From the NCBI RefSeq assembly GCF_030005555.1, contig NZ_JASCQG010000009.1:62001-126000 (forward strand): a DNA stretch of 64,000 bases, read 5' to 3'. Under the pieces are notes generated by a model. That model was not told the DNA's origin. It made no database searches and saw only the letters and a program-made list of their open reading frames with translations. Numbering within the stretch: position 1 is the first letter of the stretch; each line of letters begins with the position of its first letter. Shown piece by piece: positions 26,033 to 35,316 of the stretch. Source of the DNA: Empedobacter sedimenti (lineage in GTDB: Bacteria > Bacteroidota > Bacteroidia > Flavobacteriales > Weeksellaceae). The position numbers were made by a program, and so were the translations under genes.

Positions 26033-28231
26033 ATGAAGAAAAATTATTTCAAACCATTATTGTTAGGTTTAAGCTTATTTTCGATATCTGTTTTTGGTCA
26101 AGAAAAACCAAAGTATGATTATCAAGAAGCGTTTAAACCTTTTTTTTATCAAAATAACGCAACAGAAACTCGTTCTGCAAGCGGAAAACCTGGTCATAAT
26201 TACTGGCAAAATCGTGCGGATTATAATTTGAATGTAAGTTTGAACGAAGAGAAGAACGAAATTTCTGGAACTTCAGAAATTACATATACCAATAATAGTT
26301 TTGATAATTTAGAATTTCTTTGGTTACAATTAGATCAAAATTTATTCAAAAAAGATTCGCGCGGTAGTTCATTATTACCAATGTCTGGTAGTCGTTATGG
26401 AGATTCGTCATCGCAATTTGAAGGAGGTTACAAGATAAAATCAGTACAAATTGATGGTAAAGAAGCGAAGTACACAATTACCGATACACGCATGCAAATT
26501 GATTTAGCAAATGAATTGAAAGCACGTGGAGGTAAAGTAAAAATAAAAGTAGAATATTCGTTTGTTTCACCAGATTATGGAGCTGATAGAATGGGAGTTG
26601 AACCAACTAAAAATGGAAAGATTTTTACAATGGCACAATGGTTTCCTCGTATGGCTGTCTATGATGACATAATGGGATGGAATACTTTACCTTATTTAGG
26701 TCCAGGTGAATTTTATTTAGAATATGGAGATGTAACAGCAAATATTACAGTTCCATCAAGCCATTATGTAGTTGGTTCGGGTGAATTATTAAATGAAAGT
26801 GAAGTTTACTCTAAAGAACAAGTAAAAAGATGGAACGAAGCGAAAAACAGCGAAAAAACTGTTGTAATTCGTTCTGCTGATGAGGTTAACAAATCTGCAA
26901 AAACTTCTAATGGAACAAAAACATGGAAATTTAAAATTCAGAATACACGTGATTTTGCATGGGCGTCTTCTACTTCATTTATTTTAGATGCTGCGAAAAT
27001 TAATCTTCCGAGTGGGAAAAAATCGTTGGCAATTTCTGCATACCCTGTAGAAAGTGACGGACAAGCAGCTTGGGGAAGATCAACAGAATATACAAAAGCT
27101 TCAATCGAGCATTACTCAAAACAATGGTATGAATATCCTTATCCAGCAGCAACAAATGTTGCAGGTAACGAAGGAGGAATGGAATATCCTGGAATTGTTT
27201 TTTGCCACATGAATTCGAAAGGAGAAAGTCTTTGGGGTGTAACAGATCATGAATTTGGACACATTTGGTTCCCGATGATTGTTGGCTCTAACGAACGTGT
27301 ACACGGTTGGATGGACGAAGGTTTCAATACATTTATCAATGATATTTCGACAAAAAATTTCAATAACGGAGAGTATTACAAAAAGAAATCTGCGCAACGA
27401 ATGGCTGGATTTTTATTCAGTGAGAATCTAGAGCCTGTAACAACGCAGCCTGATAACATGCGCGAACGTAATATTGGAGCATTACTTTATTATAAGCCAG
27501 GAGCGGGAATGACTGTTTTACGTGAAACTATTTTGGGAGAAGAGAGATTTGATAAAGCATTGCGTCAATACATCAAATACTGGGCATTTAAGCATCCAAC
27601 ACCAGAAGATTTTTTCCGTACAATGGAAAATGTTTCAGGAGAAGAATTATCTTGGTTCTGGAGAGGTTGGTTTATGAATAAATGGACAATTGATCAAGGA
27701 ATTAATAGCGCGAAATATGTAGATGGTGATTACAAAAAAGGCTTAGTATTAAAAGTTGAAAATTTTGGACAGTTACCAATGCCTACAACAGTACAAGTTA
27801 ATTACAAGGACGGAACATCAGAGGAAGTAAAATTACCAATCGAAGTTTGGAAACGTAATACAGAATGGACATTTAAAGTACCATCTACAAAAGAAGTTTC
27901 GACGGTTAAACTAGATCCAAAAGGTGCTTTGCCAGATGTAGATTTGAAGAATAACACATTCAACATGGCAGATGCAAAACCAGTTGAAAAGATTAATCTA
28001 AAAGATTATGCAGGAACATTTTTTAGTAAACAAATTAATGCTGAGTTCGTGTTAAAAGGTGAAAACGATAAATTGAATTTAGTTTTTAATGGTCAAACTT
28101 TTCCTTTAGAATATCAAGGTGAAGGTAAATTTTTGAACGAACAAGCTGGATTTGAATTAACTTTTGCAAAAGATAAAAAGTCTTTTGTAGTTGAAGAAGA
28201 AGATCAGAAATTAGAGTTTACGAAGAAGTAG
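26033..28231 (+). CDS. Secreted M1 family metallopeptidase
   Basis: A 732-residue zinc peptidase, probably an aminopeptidase, exported by an N-terminal signal peptide ending VFGQ (about residue 22). It has the N-terminal beta domain of M1 enzymes (about 60-300), EGGMEYPG as the exopeptidase-type loop, and the zinc site HEFGH (His406, Glu407, His410) with Glu429 in MDEGF, giving HExxH-x18-E. After the catalytic helical domain comes a C-terminal beta region (about 560-732). It is the second M1 enzyme of the window, but clearly distinct from the lipoprotein at 5764. Monocistronic after the GH89 terminator. I see no terminator immediately downstream. Confidence 0.93.
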   Translation: MKKNYFKPLLLGLSLFSISVFGQEKPKYDYQEAFKPFFYQNNATETRSASGKPGHNYWQNRADYNLNVSLNEEKNEISGTSEITYTNNSFDNLEFLWLQLDQNLFKKDSRGSSLLPMSGSRYGDSSSQFEGGYKIKSVQIDGKEAKYTITDTRMQIDLANELKARGGKVKIKVEYSFVSPDYGADRMGVEPTKNGKIFTMAQWFPRMAVYDDIMGWNTLPYLGPGEFYLEYGDVTANITVPSSHYVVGSGELLNESEVYSKEQVKRWNEAKNSEKTVVIRSADEVNKSAKTSNGTKTWKFKIQNTRDFAWASSTSFILDAAKINLPSGKKSLAISAYPVESDGQAAWGRSTEYTKASIEHYSKQWYEYPYPAATNVAGNEGGMEYPGIVFCHMNSKGESLWGVTDHEFGHIWFPMIVGSNERVHGWMDEGFNTFINDISTKNFNNGEYYKKKSAQRMAGFLFSENLEPVTTQPDNMRERNIGALLYYKPGAGMTVLRETILGEERFDKALRQYIKYWAFKHPTPEDFFRTMENVSGEELSWFWRGWFMNKWTIDQGINSAKYVDGDYKKGLVLKVENFGQLPMPTTVQVNYKDGTSEEVKLPIEVWKRNTEWTFKVPSTKEVSTVKLDPKGALPDVDLKNNTFNMADAKPVEKINLKDYAGTFFSKQINAEFVLKGENDKLNLVFNGQTFPLEYQGEGKFLNEQAGFELTFAKDKKSFVVEEEDQKLEFTKK

Positions 28232-28268
28232 ATTTGTTTAATAATTTGTTTGATATCTAGATATATGA

Positions 28269-28370
28269 AAAGAATATGAAGAAAACTTTGTAGATACTTG
28301 GGAAACCCTAAAAACGAACAAGCCCATTTATTTATCAACTATTAAACAATTTGATGATTTAGATTTTTAA
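28269..28370 (+). pseudogene. Possible C-terminal gene remnant
   Basis: An open stretch of 33 codons without a start codon reads, in part, YEENFVDTWETLKTNKPIY and ISTIKQFDDLDF-like sequence ending in TAA. Its residue composition is that of a normal soluble protein tail, not of random AT-rich DNA. No start precedes it (TGA at 28266). It may be the 3' end of a decayed gene next to the unknown gene at 28392. Confidence 0.3.
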
Positions 28371-28391
28371 AATGTTTTAAAAGCAACAAAT

Positions 28392-29147
28392 ATGAAATTT
28401 ATTTTGTTTTTCCTTTTTCTTTTCAATGTTTCTTTCGCACAATCTATAGATTTTGAAACCGAAAAAAGCATCATTAAAGAAACCTTTGCAGAATACTTAA
28501 ATAGTAATCCCAATTCCATCGCAAATTATTTAAAAGGATCTAAAGGACATGAATTGGCTCTTTTCGGTTTGAAAATGGGTATTGCTATGGAAGAAGATGA
28601 GGCTAAGAAAAATGATTTAAAGAAAGGCTTAAATGAGTTTGATACGTTCTCTGATTCTTTGGTTGATGTATTAAAAACGAATAAAATATCCGTTCAAATA
28701 AGTGATACGATTTTTGCATATAAATACACCATAGGTAGCAGTAATTTGCAAAAAAAGGAAAATTGGCAAGGGGCATACGAGATGTTGTTAGATGATTTTG
28801 AAAAAAACCATTTGGTTCGTTTAGATACTATTATTGGAGAAGATTATCTTGATTTAATAAAAAAACAAATTGATTATAAAGGCACAGACAAAATCATATC
28901 ACGAGAAGAATTAAACCATAGTTATTATCAATACACTGATTTTTCAAAGCCCTGTGAAGGTGATTTTTGTGTCAAAGCAAGTAAAATTTATCGAGCTGTA
29001 TTTAATAAAAGCTTAAGTAAGGGGTGCTATTTAGTGTCTTTTTATTGCAGAAACGGTATTTGTCGCAGTTTTATTTTTATTGAGAAAGTAAACAATCAAT
29101 GGAAGTATGTAGATGATTATCCGTCGTGGTTGGTTGAGGAATTGTAA
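28392..29147 (+). CDS. Secreted protein of unknown function, 251 residues
   Basis: A signal peptide (MKFILFFLFLFNVSFAQ, cleavage after about residue 17) precedes a helical N-terminal half and a C-terminal half with four cysteines (PCEGDFCVKAS and GCYLVSFYCRNGICRSF) that could form disulfides in the periplasm. The end (FIEKVNNQWKYVDDYPSWL) looks like the edge of a small alpha/beta sheet. I do not recognise the family. It follows a probable gene remnant, lies among hydrolase genes, and ends just before a bidirectional terminator. It may be a lineage-specific accessory gene. Confidence 0.65.
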   Translation: MKFILFFLFLFNVSFAQSIDFETEKSIIKETFAEYLNSNPNSIANYLKGSKGHELALFGLKMGIAMEEDEAKKNDLKKGLNEFDTFSDSLVDVLKTNKISVQISDTIFAYKYTIGSSNLQKKENWQGAYEMLLDDFEKNHLVRLDTIIGEDYLDLIKKQIDYKGTDKIISREELNHSYYQYTDFSKPCEGDFCVKASKIYRAVFNKSLSKGCYLVSFYCRNGICRSFIFIEKVNNQWKYVDDYPSWLVEEL

Positions 29148-29173
29148 ACTTTAAATTTATTATAATATTCAAT

Positions 29174-29206
29174 AAAAAAACCACTTCTTGCGAAGTGGTT
29201 TTTTGT
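29174..29206. terminator. Bidirectional terminator with CCACTTC stem
   Basis: A 13-bp perfect stem (29175-29187 with 29192-29204, loop TTGC) with A/T runs on both sides, between the convergent unknown secreted protein and DPP-IV genes. Confidence 0.9.
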
Positions 29207-29212
29207 TGAATA

Positions 29213-31351
29213 TTATTTTTGAGATGTACTTTCTGGTTTAAGATATAAATCGAAGTAATCTGTAATTTTTTGCATCAAATGAACGCGATCTTTTCCACGA
29301 ACATTGTGCTCATGTCCAGGATAAACAAAATAATCCATTTGAACACCATTTTTCACTGCTTCGCGGATAAAGTCTACCGAATGTTGCCAAACAACCACAT
29401 TATCTTGCGCTCCGTGAATCATTAATAATTTACCTTTTAAGTCTTTTACACGATTAATTAAATTCGTGTTTTTGAAACCTTCAGGATTATCTTGTGGCGA
29501 TTCCATGTAACGCTCCGTGTACATAATTTCGTATTGCGTCCAATCTAAAACTGGTCCACCAGCAACTCCAACTTTAAAAACATCAGGTTTACGCAACATA
29601 AAAGATGTTGTCATAAATCCACCATAAGACCAACCATGGATTCCCATTCGTTCCGCATCTACGAAAGGTAAAGTTTTCAAGAAATCGACACCTTTCATTT
29701 GGTCATTCATTTCTATAGTTGCGACATTTCCATGAATCGCTTGCTCAAATTTAAGACCTCTATTCGCCGATCCGCGCCCGTCCATTGTAAAAACAACATA
29801 ACCTTTTTCCGCTAAATGATCGTACCAAAGATTTCCTGTTGCAGGAAAACGATTCGTGATTAATTGCGCGTGAGGACCATTGTATAAATAAACGATAACT
29901 GGATATTTTTTCGAAGAATCAAAGTTTGTTGGATAGATTAATTTTCCATACAAATCTGTTCCATCATCTGCCTTTAACATTACATTTTCAACTTTCGCTG
30001 TATTGTAATTTGCTAAAGGATTTTGAGCAGTTAAGATATTTTGTTTGAATTTTCCATTTGCATCCAACACATCAATTTTACGCGGCGTGTTATCATTGCT
30101 CCAATTATCAATTGCATATTCTCCATTCGTTGAAACCGAAACATTGTGCGTTCCTGCATCTGTTGTTATTTTACGCAACTTTCCATTCTCCCAATTTACC
30201 GCATATAAATGACGATCTTTCGGAGAATCTTTTGTTGTCATAATTAAGAATTCTTTTTTCTTCGCATTTTCTCCAACAAGATCTGTTACAATCCAATCTC
30301 CTTTTGTGATTTGGTTTAATAATTTTCCATCTGTATTGAAACGATACAAATGCATAAAACCATCGCGTTGCGACCACCAAACAAACTCATTATTTTTTCC
30401 TGGAATAAAATGTAATTCATTTTGAGGTTCTACATATTTTGCATCATCTTCTTTGAATAATGTTTTAATCAATTTCCCTGAAACTGCATCGTATTGATTC
30501 AATTCCAAATGTTTTTGATTACGAGAAAGTAACGCGATATAAATATGTTTTTCATCTGGCGACCACGTAACCGAAGTTAAATAATGATCAACTTCTGGAT
30601 GAGTTTCTAAGAAAATCGTTTTTTGAGTGGTTGGATTATAAACACCTAATGTAACGGTATGATTTTTTGTTCCAGCAAATGGATATTTGATGTTTTTGTT
30701 CACTGCAGGTTGCACCGACCAATCGATAATTGGATAATCAGTCACAACAGTTTGATCCATTCTATAGAAAGCAACTAAATTTCCTTTTGGCGAAATGAAA
30801 ATTCCTTTGTGAATCCCGAATTCATTTTGATGAACCGATTTTCCATTCACGATTTCATATTTTCCGTCTTTGGTAATTTGATGCGTTTTTCCAGTTTTAT
30901 CAACAAAAAATAAATTGTTATCAACCACATATCCAACTTGATTATTCGTTGCATCAAATTCTACATTTTCTGCATTATCAGGTAATTTCAACCAATCGTT
31001 TTGTTGACCAGCAGTTGTAATTGTTTTGTAACCCGTTTTTGTCGAATAATAGGCTTGCTTATCATTAATCCAATTCAAAGAAGGAATTCTTTTATTCTCA
31101 AATTGAGAACTTCTAAAAATTGTATCAGTTTTAAGAGAAGGAACTTCTTTCTTGATTAAAGCTTCTCCATAAGACGTTTTTACATTTTGCGTGTATGCAT
31201 TCTGATTAGGAATCCATTGTACTTGATTTAGATTTTCGATACGTAAATTCGTCGATAATCCAAGTACAGCATCTTCCATTGTGACATTCTTTTTCTGAGC
31301 CAATAAACTAGCGCTCATCAAAAGTGTACTGAATAAAATTGTTTTTTTCAT
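29213..31351 (-). CDS. Dipeptidyl peptidase IV (S9B family)
   Basis: A 712-residue secreted serine peptidase that removes Xaa-Pro dipeptides. A signal peptide ends LLAQ (about residue 18). Residues about 60-440 form the DPP-IV-type beta-propeller. The Glu motif region is not clear to me. The C-terminal alpha/beta hydrolase domain has the nucleophile GWSYGGFM (Ser575), Asp in HGAQDNVV and His in YPGHEHNV, the canonical S9 triad. DPP-IV supports proline-rich peptide use and is common in proteolytic Bacteroidota. Its start lies eight bases after the ArsC-like gene, so the two form an operon. Confidence 0.93.
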   Translation of the reverse strand: MKKTILFSTLLMSASLLAQKKNVTMEDAVLGLSTNLRIENLNQVQWIPNQNAYTQNVKTSYGEALIKKEVPSLKTDTIFRSSQFENKRIPSLNWINDKQAYYSTKTGYKTITTAGQQNDWLKLPDNAENVEFDATNNQVGYVVDNNLFFVDKTGKTHQITKDGKYEIVNGKSVHQNEFGIHKGIFISPKGNLVAFYRMDQTVVTDYPIIDWSVQPAVNKNIKYPFAGTKNHTVTLGVYNPTTQKTIFLETHPEVDHYLTSVTWSPDEKHIYIALLSRNQKHLELNQYDAVSGKLIKTLFKEDDAKYVEPQNELHFIPGKNNEFVWWSQRDGFMHLYRFNTDGKLLNQITKGDWIVTDLVGENAKKKEFLIMTTKDSPKDRHLYAVNWENGKLRKITTDAGTHNVSVSTNGEYAIDNWSNDNTPRKIDVLDANGKFKQNILTAQNPLANYNTAKVENVMLKADDGTDLYGKLIYPTNFDSSKKYPVIVYLYNGPHAQLITNRFPATGNLWYDHLAEKGYVVFTMDGRGSANRGLKFEQAIHGNVATIEMNDQMKGVDFLKTLPFVDAERMGIHGWSYGGFMTTSFMLRKPDVFKVGVAGGPVLDWTQYEIMYTERYMESPQDNPEGFKNTNLINRVKDLKGKLLMIHGAQDNVVVWQHSVDFIREAVKNGVQMDYFVYPGHEHNVRGKDRVHLMQKITDYFDLYLKPESTSQK

Positions 31352-31359
31352 GTGTGAAT

Positions 31360-31713
31360 CTATTTCAAATGTTGCCCAAGGGCTTCTAAGTTTTTCTTTT
31401 CATTTCCAACAAAAATTTTGTCTCCGTCTACAACCACAGGACGTTTTAGGAAAGTATAATCTGATAAAATATAATTTTTGATATCTTCTTCAGAAAGCTG
31501 TTGATCTTTCAATCCTAATTTTTTATAATTCTGCGCACGACGCGAAAACAAAGCTTCGTAACTACCAGCTAAATTTTTCATTTCTTCTAATTCTTCTGCT
31601 GTAATCACAGTCGATTTTATTTCATGCAAATCAAAACCTGTAAAATCAAACTCTTTCATAATACGTTTGCACGTATCGCAAGTTTTCAAAAAAAATATTT
31701 TCTTCATTTTCAA
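31360..31713 (-). CDS. ArsC/Spx-family thioredoxin-like protein
   Basis: A 117-residue cytoplasmic protein of the ArsC/Spx superfamily. The start KKIFFLKTCDTCKRIMKEF holds CxxC at about residues 12-15, followed by SYEALFSRRAQNYKKLG and the family loop LKRPVVVDGDKIFVG. Members include glutaredoxin-dependent arsenate reductases and Spx-like regulators; the CxxC with no neighbouring arsenic genes makes a redox role as likely as arsenate reduction. Two ATGs (31713 and 31707) could serve as start. It is co-transcribed with DPP-IV. Confidence 0.8.
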   Translation of the reverse strand: MKMKKIFFLKTCDTCKRIMKEFDFTGFDLHEIKSTVITAEELEEMKNLAGSYEALFSRRAQNYKKLGLKDQQLSEEDIKNYILSDYTFLKRPVVVDGDKIFVGNEKKNLEALGQHLK

Positions 31714-31803
31714 AATCTTTGGTTTTGTAAATATAAATAAGATTCTTCTTTTTTGATGAGGTTAAAGAATTTTGTCAATTTATATTTCAAATCGATAAAA
31801 AAC

Positions 31804-31811
31804 TATCTTTG
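31804..31811 (+). promoter_or_regulatory. Promoter -7 element very close to rluF start
   Basis: TATCTTTG fits TAnnTTTG but ends only five bases before the rluF ATG, implying a very short or absent leader if used. Confidence 0.5.
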
Positions 31812-31816
31812 CAGTT

Positions 31817-32722
31817 ATGGAGGAGACTAATTTTTTGCGCTTAAACAAATATATTAGCGATAGTGGTTTTTGTTCGCGTCGCGAAGCAGATCAATACATC
31901 GAAAATCGTTTGGTACACATCAATGGACGAGTTGCTAAAATGGGGCAACACGTAGGTCCTGGTGATGTAGTAACGGTGAAAGGAGTGGAGATAGAACCAC
32001 GCGAAAAGGAGAACGCTGTTTATATTATGCTCAATAAACCTGTGGGCGTAACGTGTACAACAGATCCTACAGATCCAGATAATATTGTCGATTTTCTTTC
32101 GTTTGGAGAACGAATTTTTCCGATTGGTCGTTTAGATAAAGATTCGCAAGGATTGATTTTATTGACAAGCGATGGCGATATTGTGAATAAGATTTTACGT
32201 GCAGGAAATAATCACGAAAAAGAATATATCGTAACCGTTGATAAACCAATTACAGATGAATTTTGCGAAAGAATGTCGAAAGGTGTTCCGATTCTAAATC
32301 AAGTTACGAAGAAATGTAAGATTGAAAAAATAAGTAATAATGTTTTCAAAATTACATTAATTCAAGGTTTAAATAGACAAATTCGTCGTATGTGCGAATA
32401 TTTTGGTTACAACGTAAAAAAATTAGAACGTGTTCGAATTATGAACTTAACGTTGAACGTTGGAATTGGTCAACACCGAGATTTAACAGCAGAAGAATTA
32501 GCAGAAATCAATCGATTAACGAAAGATTCGGAGAAACACGAAGAAAAGAAACCCTCGTCTAAACCAAAGAAATCATCTGCAAAAAAAACCAAAGAGATTT
32601 CTCCAGATTTTAAAGATTCAAAAGGGAAATCAATTAAAAAAGCTAAACCAAAGACTAAAACTTCGCAAGCGCGTGTTGGGAAAAGTAATCCTAATAAAGC
32701 GAAAGGAGGAAAGAGAAGATAA
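31817..32722 (+). CDS. rluF: 23S rRNA pseudouridine(2604) synthase
   Basis: This enzyme isomerises a uridine of 23S rRNA (U2604 in E. coli numbering). The 301-residue protein has an S4 RNA-binding domain ([19 protein letters not shown], residues about 6-25) and the catalytic motif GRLDKDSQG with its essential Asp. It also has the RluF-specific blocks [50 protein letters not shown] and KLERVRIMN, which closely match E. coli RluF. A lysine-rich tail (about 235-301) follows, as in the E. coli protein. It is monocistronic with its own terminator. Confidence 0.93.
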   Translation: MEETNFLRLNKYISDSGFCSRREADQYIENRLVHINGRVAKMGQHVGPGDVVTVKGVEIEPREKENAVYIMLNKPVGVTCTTDPTDPDNIVDFLSFGERIFPIGRLDKDSQGLILLTSDGDIVNKILRAGNNHEKEYIVTVDKPITDEFCERMSKGVPILNQVTKKCKIEKISNNVFKITLIQGLNRQIRRMCEYFGYNVKKLERVRIMNLTLNVGIGQHRDLTAEELAEINRLTKDSEKHEEKKPSSKPKKSSAKKTKEISPDFKDSKGKSIKKAKPKTKTSQARVGKSNPNKAKGGKRR

Positions 32723-32727
32723 AATTT

Positions 32728-32755
32728 AAAAGGCGAATATTTTTCGTCTTTTTTA
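32728..32755 (+). terminator. Terminator of rluF
   Basis: A 9-bp stem with one G-U pair (32728-32736 with 32744-32752) followed by T-rich sequence, just after the rluF stop. Confidence 0.7.
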
Positions 32756-32777
32756 TTGAATACTAAATTCTGTCATA

Positions 32778-32805
32778 TTGTTTTAACAAAGATTTAATAT
32801 CTTTA
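32778..32805 (+). promoter_or_regulatory. Promoter of the S9D peptidase gene
   Basis: TTG (32778-32780), a 17-base spacer and TATCTTTA (32798-32805), a near match to the TTG / TAnnTTTG consensus. It lies 21 bases before the ATG. Confidence 0.55.
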
Positions 32806-32826
32806 TAAAGTAAAATCTTAAAACAC

Positions 32827-35271
32827 ATGAAGAAAATTGTTTACTCGTTGCTTTTTATAGCGATGACTTTTGGAGCATCGGTAAAAGCTCAAGAAAATGT
32901 AACGTTTCAATTGCCTCCGCAAGAAATTTTGCAATTAGCGGATGCAGATATGCCACCATCTATTAGTGCAGATCGTAAAGCAGAAAACGCTTTTTTATCT
33001 TACAGAAGTCGTTATAAAACGATTAATGAATTATCAGAGACTGAATTACGTTTAGCAGGTTTACGTATTAATCCTGTTACAAACATCAATTCGCGTGAGA
33101 CTTTTAGTGAAAGAATAACTTTCTTTGATCTTAAAACGTCTAAAGAAAAAACAATTGCTGGTTTACCTGCAAAAGGGCGTTTTTCTAATCAATCTTGGAA
33201 CACTTCTCAATCTAAATTTGCTGTTACAAATACAACAAATAAAGGTGTAGAATTGTGGGTTGTTGATGTAAAAACGCAGACAGCTACAAAAATTTATGAA
33301 GATAAATTAAACGCAAACTTAGGTCGCCCTTTCAATTGGATTTCTGATTCAGAATTAATCGTAAATGTAATACCAGCTTCTAAAAAAGCATTGATTGATA
33401 CGAAAGATGCTATTGCAACTGGACCTACAGTTTCTGTTGCTGACGGGAAAGAAGCGCAAAACAGAACTTATCAAGATTTATTACAGAATAAAAACGATGA
33501 GTTCAACTTTGAGCAATTAGCAATTTCTGAATTAGTAAAAGTAAATATCGAAACAGGAGCAAAATCGAAATGGAAAGATGCAGCAATGTACACGGATATT
33601 ACGACTTCTCCAGATGGACAATATGTTTTGGTAAACGAAATCAAAAAACCTTTTTCTTATATTGTTACTTACAGTAGTTTTCCATCAACAGATGTAGTTT
33701 ACGATATCAACGGAAAATTAGTGAAAGAAGTCGATCATAAAGAGTTGCAAGAAGTAGTTCCGAAAGGATTTTCTTCAACGATTATGGGAAAAAGAAGTTT
33801 GTATTGGAGATCAGATAAACCAAATACTTTATATTGGGTAGAGGCTTTAGATGGTGGTGATGCAAATAAGCCTGCGGAATATCGCGACGCGCTATATCAA
33901 GTTGCGGCGCCTTTTACAGCGAATAAAGAATTATTGGTAAAAGTAAAAGATCGTTACAGAGGAGTGACTTGGGGAAATGATGAAGTTGCGATTGTGAGAG
34001 ATGCTTGGTACAACACACGTAATGAAAGTAGTTATTTATTCAATCCATCAAATCCTAATCAAGAATCAACACGTTTTTTCAGTAGAAATTCGCAAGATGC
34101 TTACAATAATCCAGGAAATTTCGTAACAGAAATGAATGATTATGGATATAGTGTTCTTTCAATTAATAAAGGCAAATTGATGTTAGTTGGAGATGGAGTT
34201 TCAGCGGACGGAATTTTACCTTTTGTAGATGATTTTGATATCAAAACGCAAAAGACTTCTCGTTTATGGAGAGCGCAGAAATCAGATAAATTAGAAGCGA
34301 TTGCTCGTGTTATCGATCCGAAGAAAGGAGTCATTTTAGAACAGATTCAATCGAAAACAGATTATCCTAATTTATATGTTCGTAATATTTTCCAAAGAGG
34401 AGGAAAGCCAAAACAAGTAACGTTTACAAAAAATCCTTTCGAGGCAATGAACAAAGTTTCGAAAGAATTAATTACTTACAAACGTGCTGATGGTGTAGAA
34501 TTATCAGGAACTTTATATTTACCACCAAATTACGATAAATCGAAAAAGGAAAAGTTACCAATGTTAATGTGGGCTTATCCTCGTGAGTTTAAAGATGCGT
34601 CTACAGCTGGTCAGGTTACAACTTCTGAAAATAAATTTACTTCACCATCTTACGGAGGGCCTATTTTTTGGGCATTGAGAGGATATGCAGTTTTAGATGA
34701 TGCAGCATTCCCAATTATTGGAGAAGGAAAAGAAGAGCCAAATGATACATTTATTCCACAATTAGTTGCTAACGCAAAAGCTGCGATTGATGCAGTGGAT
34801 AAATTAGGTTTTATTGATCGTGAAAGAGTTGCAGTTGGTGGACATTCTTATGGAGCATTTATGACAGCTAATTTATTAACACATTCTAATTTATTTGCAG
34901 CAGGTATTGCGCGTTCAGGTGCTTATAACCGTACACTGACTCCTTTTGGATTCCAGTCTGAGCAACGTAATTATTGGGAAGCTCCAGATGTTTATAACAC
35001 AATGGCGCCTTTCCAGAATGCAAATAAAATGAAAACACCATTGTTATTAATTCATGGTGAAGCTGATAATAATACAGGAACTTTCCCAATGCAGTCTGAG
35101 CGTTATTTTAATGCGCTAAAAGGTTTAGGAGCGACAACACGTTTGGTTTTATTACCTAAGGAATCTCACGGATATGTAGCCAAAGAGAATATTCTACACA
35201 TGTTGTGGGAACAAGATCAATGGTTAGAGAAATATGTAAAAAACAAAGGAAAAAATTCTGAAAAGAAATAA
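32827..35271 (+). CDS. S9 family peptidase, glutamyl-endopeptidase (S9D) type
   Basis: An 814-residue secreted prolyl-oligopeptidase-fold serine peptidase with signal peptide ending VKAQ (about residue 22). A beta-propeller (about 60-540) is followed by a hydrolase domain with nucleophile GGHSYGAFMTANLL (Ser674), then GIARSGAYNRTLTPFGFQ, the Asp in HGEADNNTGTFPMQSER and the His in KESHGY. These blocks match the S9D group typified by the plant chloroplast glutamyl endopeptidase. In plants that enzyme degrades peptides after Glu; here it is presumably periplasmic peptide digestion. Monocistronic, with a promoter and a shared terminator. Confidence 0.9.
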   Translation: MKKIVYSLLFIAMTFGASVKAQENVTFQLPPQEILQLADADMPPSISADRKAENAFLSYRSRYKTINELSETELRLAGLRINPVTNINSRETFSERITFFDLKTSKEKTIAGLPAKGRFSNQSWNTSQSKFAVTNTTNKGVELWVVDVKTQTATKIYEDKLNANLGRPFNWISDSELIVNVIPASKKALIDTKDAIATGPTVSVADGKEAQNRTYQDLLQNKNDEFNFEQLAISELVKVNIETGAKSKWKDAAMYTDITTSPDGQYVLVNEIKKPFSYIVTYSSFPSTDVVYDINGKLVKEVDHKELQEVVPKGFSSTIMGKRSLYWRSDKPNTLYWVEALDGGDANKPAEYRDALYQVAAPFTANKELLVKVKDRYRGVTWGNDEVAIVRDAWYNTRNESSYLFNPSNPNQESTRFFSRNSQDAYNNPGNFVTEMNDYGYSVLSINKGKLMLVGDGVSADGILPFVDDFDIKTQKTSRLWRAQKSDKLEAIARVIDPKKGVILEQIQSKTDYPNLYVRNIFQRGGKPKQVTFTKNPFEAMNKVSKELITYKRADGVELSGTLYLPPNYDKSKKEKLPMLMWAYPREFKDASTAGQVTTSENKFTSPSYGGPIFWALRGYAVLDDAAFPIIGEGKEEPNDTFIPQLVANAKAAIDAVDKLGFIDRERVAVGGHSYGAFMTANLLTHSNLFAAGIARSGAYNRTLTPFGFQSEQRNYWEAPDVYNTMAPFQNANKMKTPLLLIHGEADNNTGTFPMQSERYFNALKGLGATTRLVLLPKESHGYVAKENILHMLWEQDQWLEKYVKNKGKNSEKK

Positions 35272-35284
35272 TTCTCAATACAAG

Positions 35285-35316
35285 AAAAGCGATTCAATTT
35301 TGAATCGCTTTTTTTA
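35285..35316. terminator. Bidirectional terminator after S9D gene
   Basis: A 13-bp perfect stem (35285-35297 with 35300-35312, TT centre), with the T-run following on plus. It sits between the convergent S9D and unknown membrane-protein genes. Confidence 0.85.

Noticed and set aside
27116-27397. A 93-codon minus-strand frame inside the M1 peptidase gene
   Set aside because: It is the antisense shadow of a well-supported gene over its zinc-site region; no promoter and unusual composition.
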